Of a DNA stretch of 34,263 nucleotides, positions 32,265-34,263 are shown one piece after another. How positions within the stretch are numbered: the stretch's first letter is position 1; every line of letters begins with the position of its first letter. Made by a program: the position numbers and the translations under genes. Location of the stretch: positions 1 to 34,263 of the forward strand of contig CAZENQ010000028.1 in NCBI GenBank assembly GCA_964513655.1, in the 5' to 3' direction. The notes under the pieces are model-generated. The model did no database searches, was not told the origin of the DNA, and was given only the letters and a program-made list of their open reading frames with translations. Source of the DNA: G020350405 sp964513655 (GTDB lineage Bacteria > Planctomycetota > Phycisphaerae > Sedimentisphaerales > Anaerobacaceae).

Positions 32265-33082
32265 AAGTCTATTCTACATCCGAAGACATCAAACTGGCTC
32301 AATTTTTGAGCACCGAGTATCCCAGCAAATCTACTTTCGAAAAAGTGAAAGAAAAGTAAACCTTTTGGTAAACCATCCAACCGTATATGGATTTTGTCAA
32401 CATATCAAAAGGCAGAAATGTGACTGATGACTGCACAATTTGATATCAGTGCTACCAAAGATCTTCGCTGGACGGCTTCTGTTGGTCATTACAAGAGCCC
32501 GGACTTGTATGGAGAAATTCAGGTAGACAATTGGAGAGAGCCCAGCCTGCATTTATTTAATTTAAATCATGGGATTTGGAGTAAATAGGGCAAGCCCCTT
32601 AGCTCTGTGAGTAAACATAGGAAACATGGATGATATGGAAAACAAAGCTGAGGTTCTGTTCTCTGTCGAAATTTGCTAAACGGGTAGACACATTCAAAAA
32701 TGCGTTCGTGTACCAGGATAAGTTATGTTTTAATATGTACAATAGTCTGATTATTAGACGATTTTACCAGAGCCGCCAACGGATTAAAAGAGCGGACCCA
32801 AGCTGAGCCTTCCCCATGGTTTCTTATGGGAATTTTGGAGAGATGGGGTGTGAGTCGCAGCGCCAACGTTTAAATAACTTTTACTTTTACCTGTATTGCT
32901 TTCGAGGTATAGGACGTATGCACCGTCGAAGGACACACTGTCGGTATAAGGTGGCTTGAAGGACCGATAATGATTTTGGCAAGGAAGTCATCCAAAGAGC
33001 TCGTTGTTGAACGTTGTTATCGAATGATAAAGCCGAGCTCGAAATTGTCACTGGAAGTGTATTTGGAGCGATTTAATGTGGC
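32265..33082. other. divergent intergenic region
   Basis: Spacer of about 820 bases between the minus-strand CysN-like gene and the plus-strand regulator gene, so it should hold both promoters. I see no coding frame with support; a plus-strand frame at 32970-33212 overlaps the regulator start in another frame. No obvious operator repeat could be made out. Confidence 0.4.
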
Positions 33083-33799
33083 ATGGGTAGGCAAGCTGCA
33101 TTACATATTGACCACAACCGTCAGAGACAAAGACACCTTTGCCGCAATTTGGAGCCTCTGGGCCTTGAGTTACATACAGCGCCGACCATACAACTGGCGA
33201 ACGAGATGGTGAAAAAATGCTGCTATCGTCTGGTCATTGTTCATTTCGGCACTGTCGGCAGGGAGATACTCAAGTTTTGTTCTCTTGTCCGCTCCGGCAG
33301 CGCCGCAACTATCGTGATCGCATTGATGGCTGATTCCAGAATAAGTATCGAAGAGCAGCTGTTCGATTGCGGTGCAAATGACGTGGTAGTGGGCAAGCAG
33401 GCGTCGGCGCGAATTTTGACAAAGCGTATACGGGCGCATCTTCATAACAGCAAGTCATTTTGGTTCCAAACTAATAAGATAAGGCTGAAAGACACCCTTG
33501 TTGATTTTGACCGTAGGGAGGTATGGTGCAATGGAGCCGTGCGCCAACTGCCAGGCATTTTGGCTGACTTGCTGAAGTACTTTGTGAATAATCCCAGCAG
33601 AGTTATCTCGAGAAGCGAGCTGTTTAACTCTCCTATCTGGGCTGATTCGATTTGTACACCTGCCAAAGAGGGAGGCAAAACATTTGACGTTAACGTAGGC
33701 AAGCTTCGGAAGATAATTGAACCTGATCCAGCTCGGCCTCAAATAATAACATCCGTGCGTGGAATAGGGTGGGTACTTTCAATGGATTCCGTTGAATAA
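33083..33799 (+). CDS. OmpR-type regulator with pseudo-receiver domain
   Basis: The 238-aa protein has a receiver-like N-terminal domain (about 5-120) and a winged-helix DNA-binding C-terminal domain (about 130-237) of the OmpR/PhoB type: VDFDRREVWCNGAVRQLPG, LLKYFVNNPSRVISRSEL, FDVNVGKLRKIIEPDPARPQ, IITSVRGIGWVLS. In the receiver, the acidic pair is D10-H11 (HIDHNRQ), and the phospho-acceptor Asp at the end of beta-3 is replaced by His54 (LVIVHFG). The conserved Lys (K105, VVVGKQ) is kept. Phosphorylation by a histidine kinase is therefore unlikely. A TAA lies three codons upstream of the ATG in frame, so the start is fixed within a few codons; GGAG at 33065-33068 is the probable ribosome-binding site. 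It is divergent from the CysN-like gene; no kinase gene is visible. Confidence 0.82.
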   Translation: MGRQAALHIDHNRQRQRHLCRNLEPLGLELHTAPTIQLANEMVKKCCYRLVIVHFGTVGREILKFCSLVRSGSAATIVIALMADSRISIEEQLFDCGANDVVVGKQASARILTKRIRAHLHNSKSFWFQTNKIRLKDTLVDFDRREVWCNGAVRQLPGILADLLKYFVNNPSRVISRSELFNSPIWADSICTPAKEGGKTFDVNVGKLRKIIEPDPARPQIITSVRGIGWVLSMDSVE

Positions 33800-34113
33800 G
33801 CAAGACCCCAGCACGACACGAATCAGGTAATCAGCTTTAGACGGCAGAACGAGAAGCCAGTCGAACGTAATAGCATATGCATATATCCGCCATTTGTATG
33901 CAGGAGGATAGTTCCAGACATTTACGAGGCAAGCTCTAGTAATAACATTGGCGCTGAGCAGGTAACCTTCAATGGATAAAGTCAAAGTTGAGGTGGTTTG
34001 CGGAATTATCCAAGGCGTTTTTATTGTAAGGAAAGCCACGAAAACACCTACTGGGAATTGATTTCTCGCAAAGATCCGCTCACATTTGCCAGGCACTTAT
34101 CTTTTGTCCTGAG
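33800..34113. other. spacer, no supported gene
   Basis: Short overlapping frames on both strands show no recognisable domain. No clear terminator follows the regulator gene. Confidence 0.4.
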
Positions 34114-34263
34114 TCACCACCTTTTTCTTCGGAGCGTTCTGGTAAGTTCGCCACCGTATTCTTGTTTTATATCAGAGTAGTACTGTGCCAAGCCTCTTTT
34201 CTCCATTTTAGCGACTTTCTGCAAATAGTCTGTGGCAATCAATACGGCCCAGATCCGATGCAG
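34114..34263 (-). CDS. C-terminal end of an unidentified protein (runs off the window)
   Basis: An open minus-strand frame enters from the right edge and ends at a TGA at 34116-34114. It gives 49 residues: LHRIWAVLIATDYLQKVAKM then EKRGLAQYYSDIKQEYGGEL then a basic end TRTLRRKRW. The composition (mixed helix, Lys/Arg-rich end) looks like a real protein tail, but no family is recognised and the evidence is only the open frame. Confidence 0.35.
   Translation of the reverse strand: MHRIWAVLIATDYLQKVAKMEKRGLAQYYSDIKQEYGGELTRTLRRKRW

Overview
The window looks like one stretch of an uncultured bacterial chromosome, most likely from the Planctomycetota (Phycisphaerae-like lineage). Supporting signs are a secreted beta-helix protein ending in a planctomycete-style dockerin-like tail, more dockerin debris behind it, a secreted ADP-ribosylglycohydrolase-family protein beside a secreted beta-propeller protein, a very large fused acyl-CoA dehydratase activase (usual in anaerobes), an ECF sigma factor, Rhs proteins with an LLYDGHGSVRHLA core, and long repeat-rich spacers. 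The lineage is inferred from style, not from a marker gene.

Left part (1-17,144). A 1.3 kb gene-poor stretch with a pyrimidine-rich tandem repeat leads to a 1,214-aa secreted beta-helix protein. Behind it lie a broken dockerin fragment, an antisense helix-hairpin-helix (Cdd1-like) gene whose tail has run into that debris, and a release-factor-like protein whose GGQ motif reads GGE. Two secreted proteins follow as a likely operon (6,421-9,178), then a small membrane protein, a repeat-rich spacer, a Tam41-like CDP-diacylglycerol synthase candidate, and a convergent 1,556-aa fusion of two ASKHA ATPase domains with a dehydratase-like iron-sulfur part.

Middle part (17,145-23,503). This looks like the edge of an integrated island. 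It holds the first 143 aa of a BrxD-like (DUF2791) ATPase, then a 3' half of tRNA-Arg(CCU), then three copies of a 12-bp repeat. After these come a two-gene module of unknown function whose first gene is frameshifted, an ECF sigma factor and an intact tyrosine recombinase. The orientation of the tRNA half places the inserted DNA at higher coordinates.

Right part (23,600-34,263). On the minus strand there are three 5'-truncated Rhs genes and a fourth decayed Rhs remnant. They share a nearly identical core (110 bp fully identical between two of them), but each carries a different C-terminus that begins with a hydrophobic segment. Each of the three genes is followed by one unrelated membrane-protein gene: a WG-repeat protein with its own promoter and terminator, a 236-aa protein and a 101-aa protein. 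This is the layout of an orphan Rhs C-terminus/immunity array and is the most interesting system here. Beyond it lie a stand-alone CysN-like GTPase with a degenerate G3 motif, a divergently transcribed OmpR-type regulator with a pseudo-receiver domain, and the C-terminal end of a gene running off the window.
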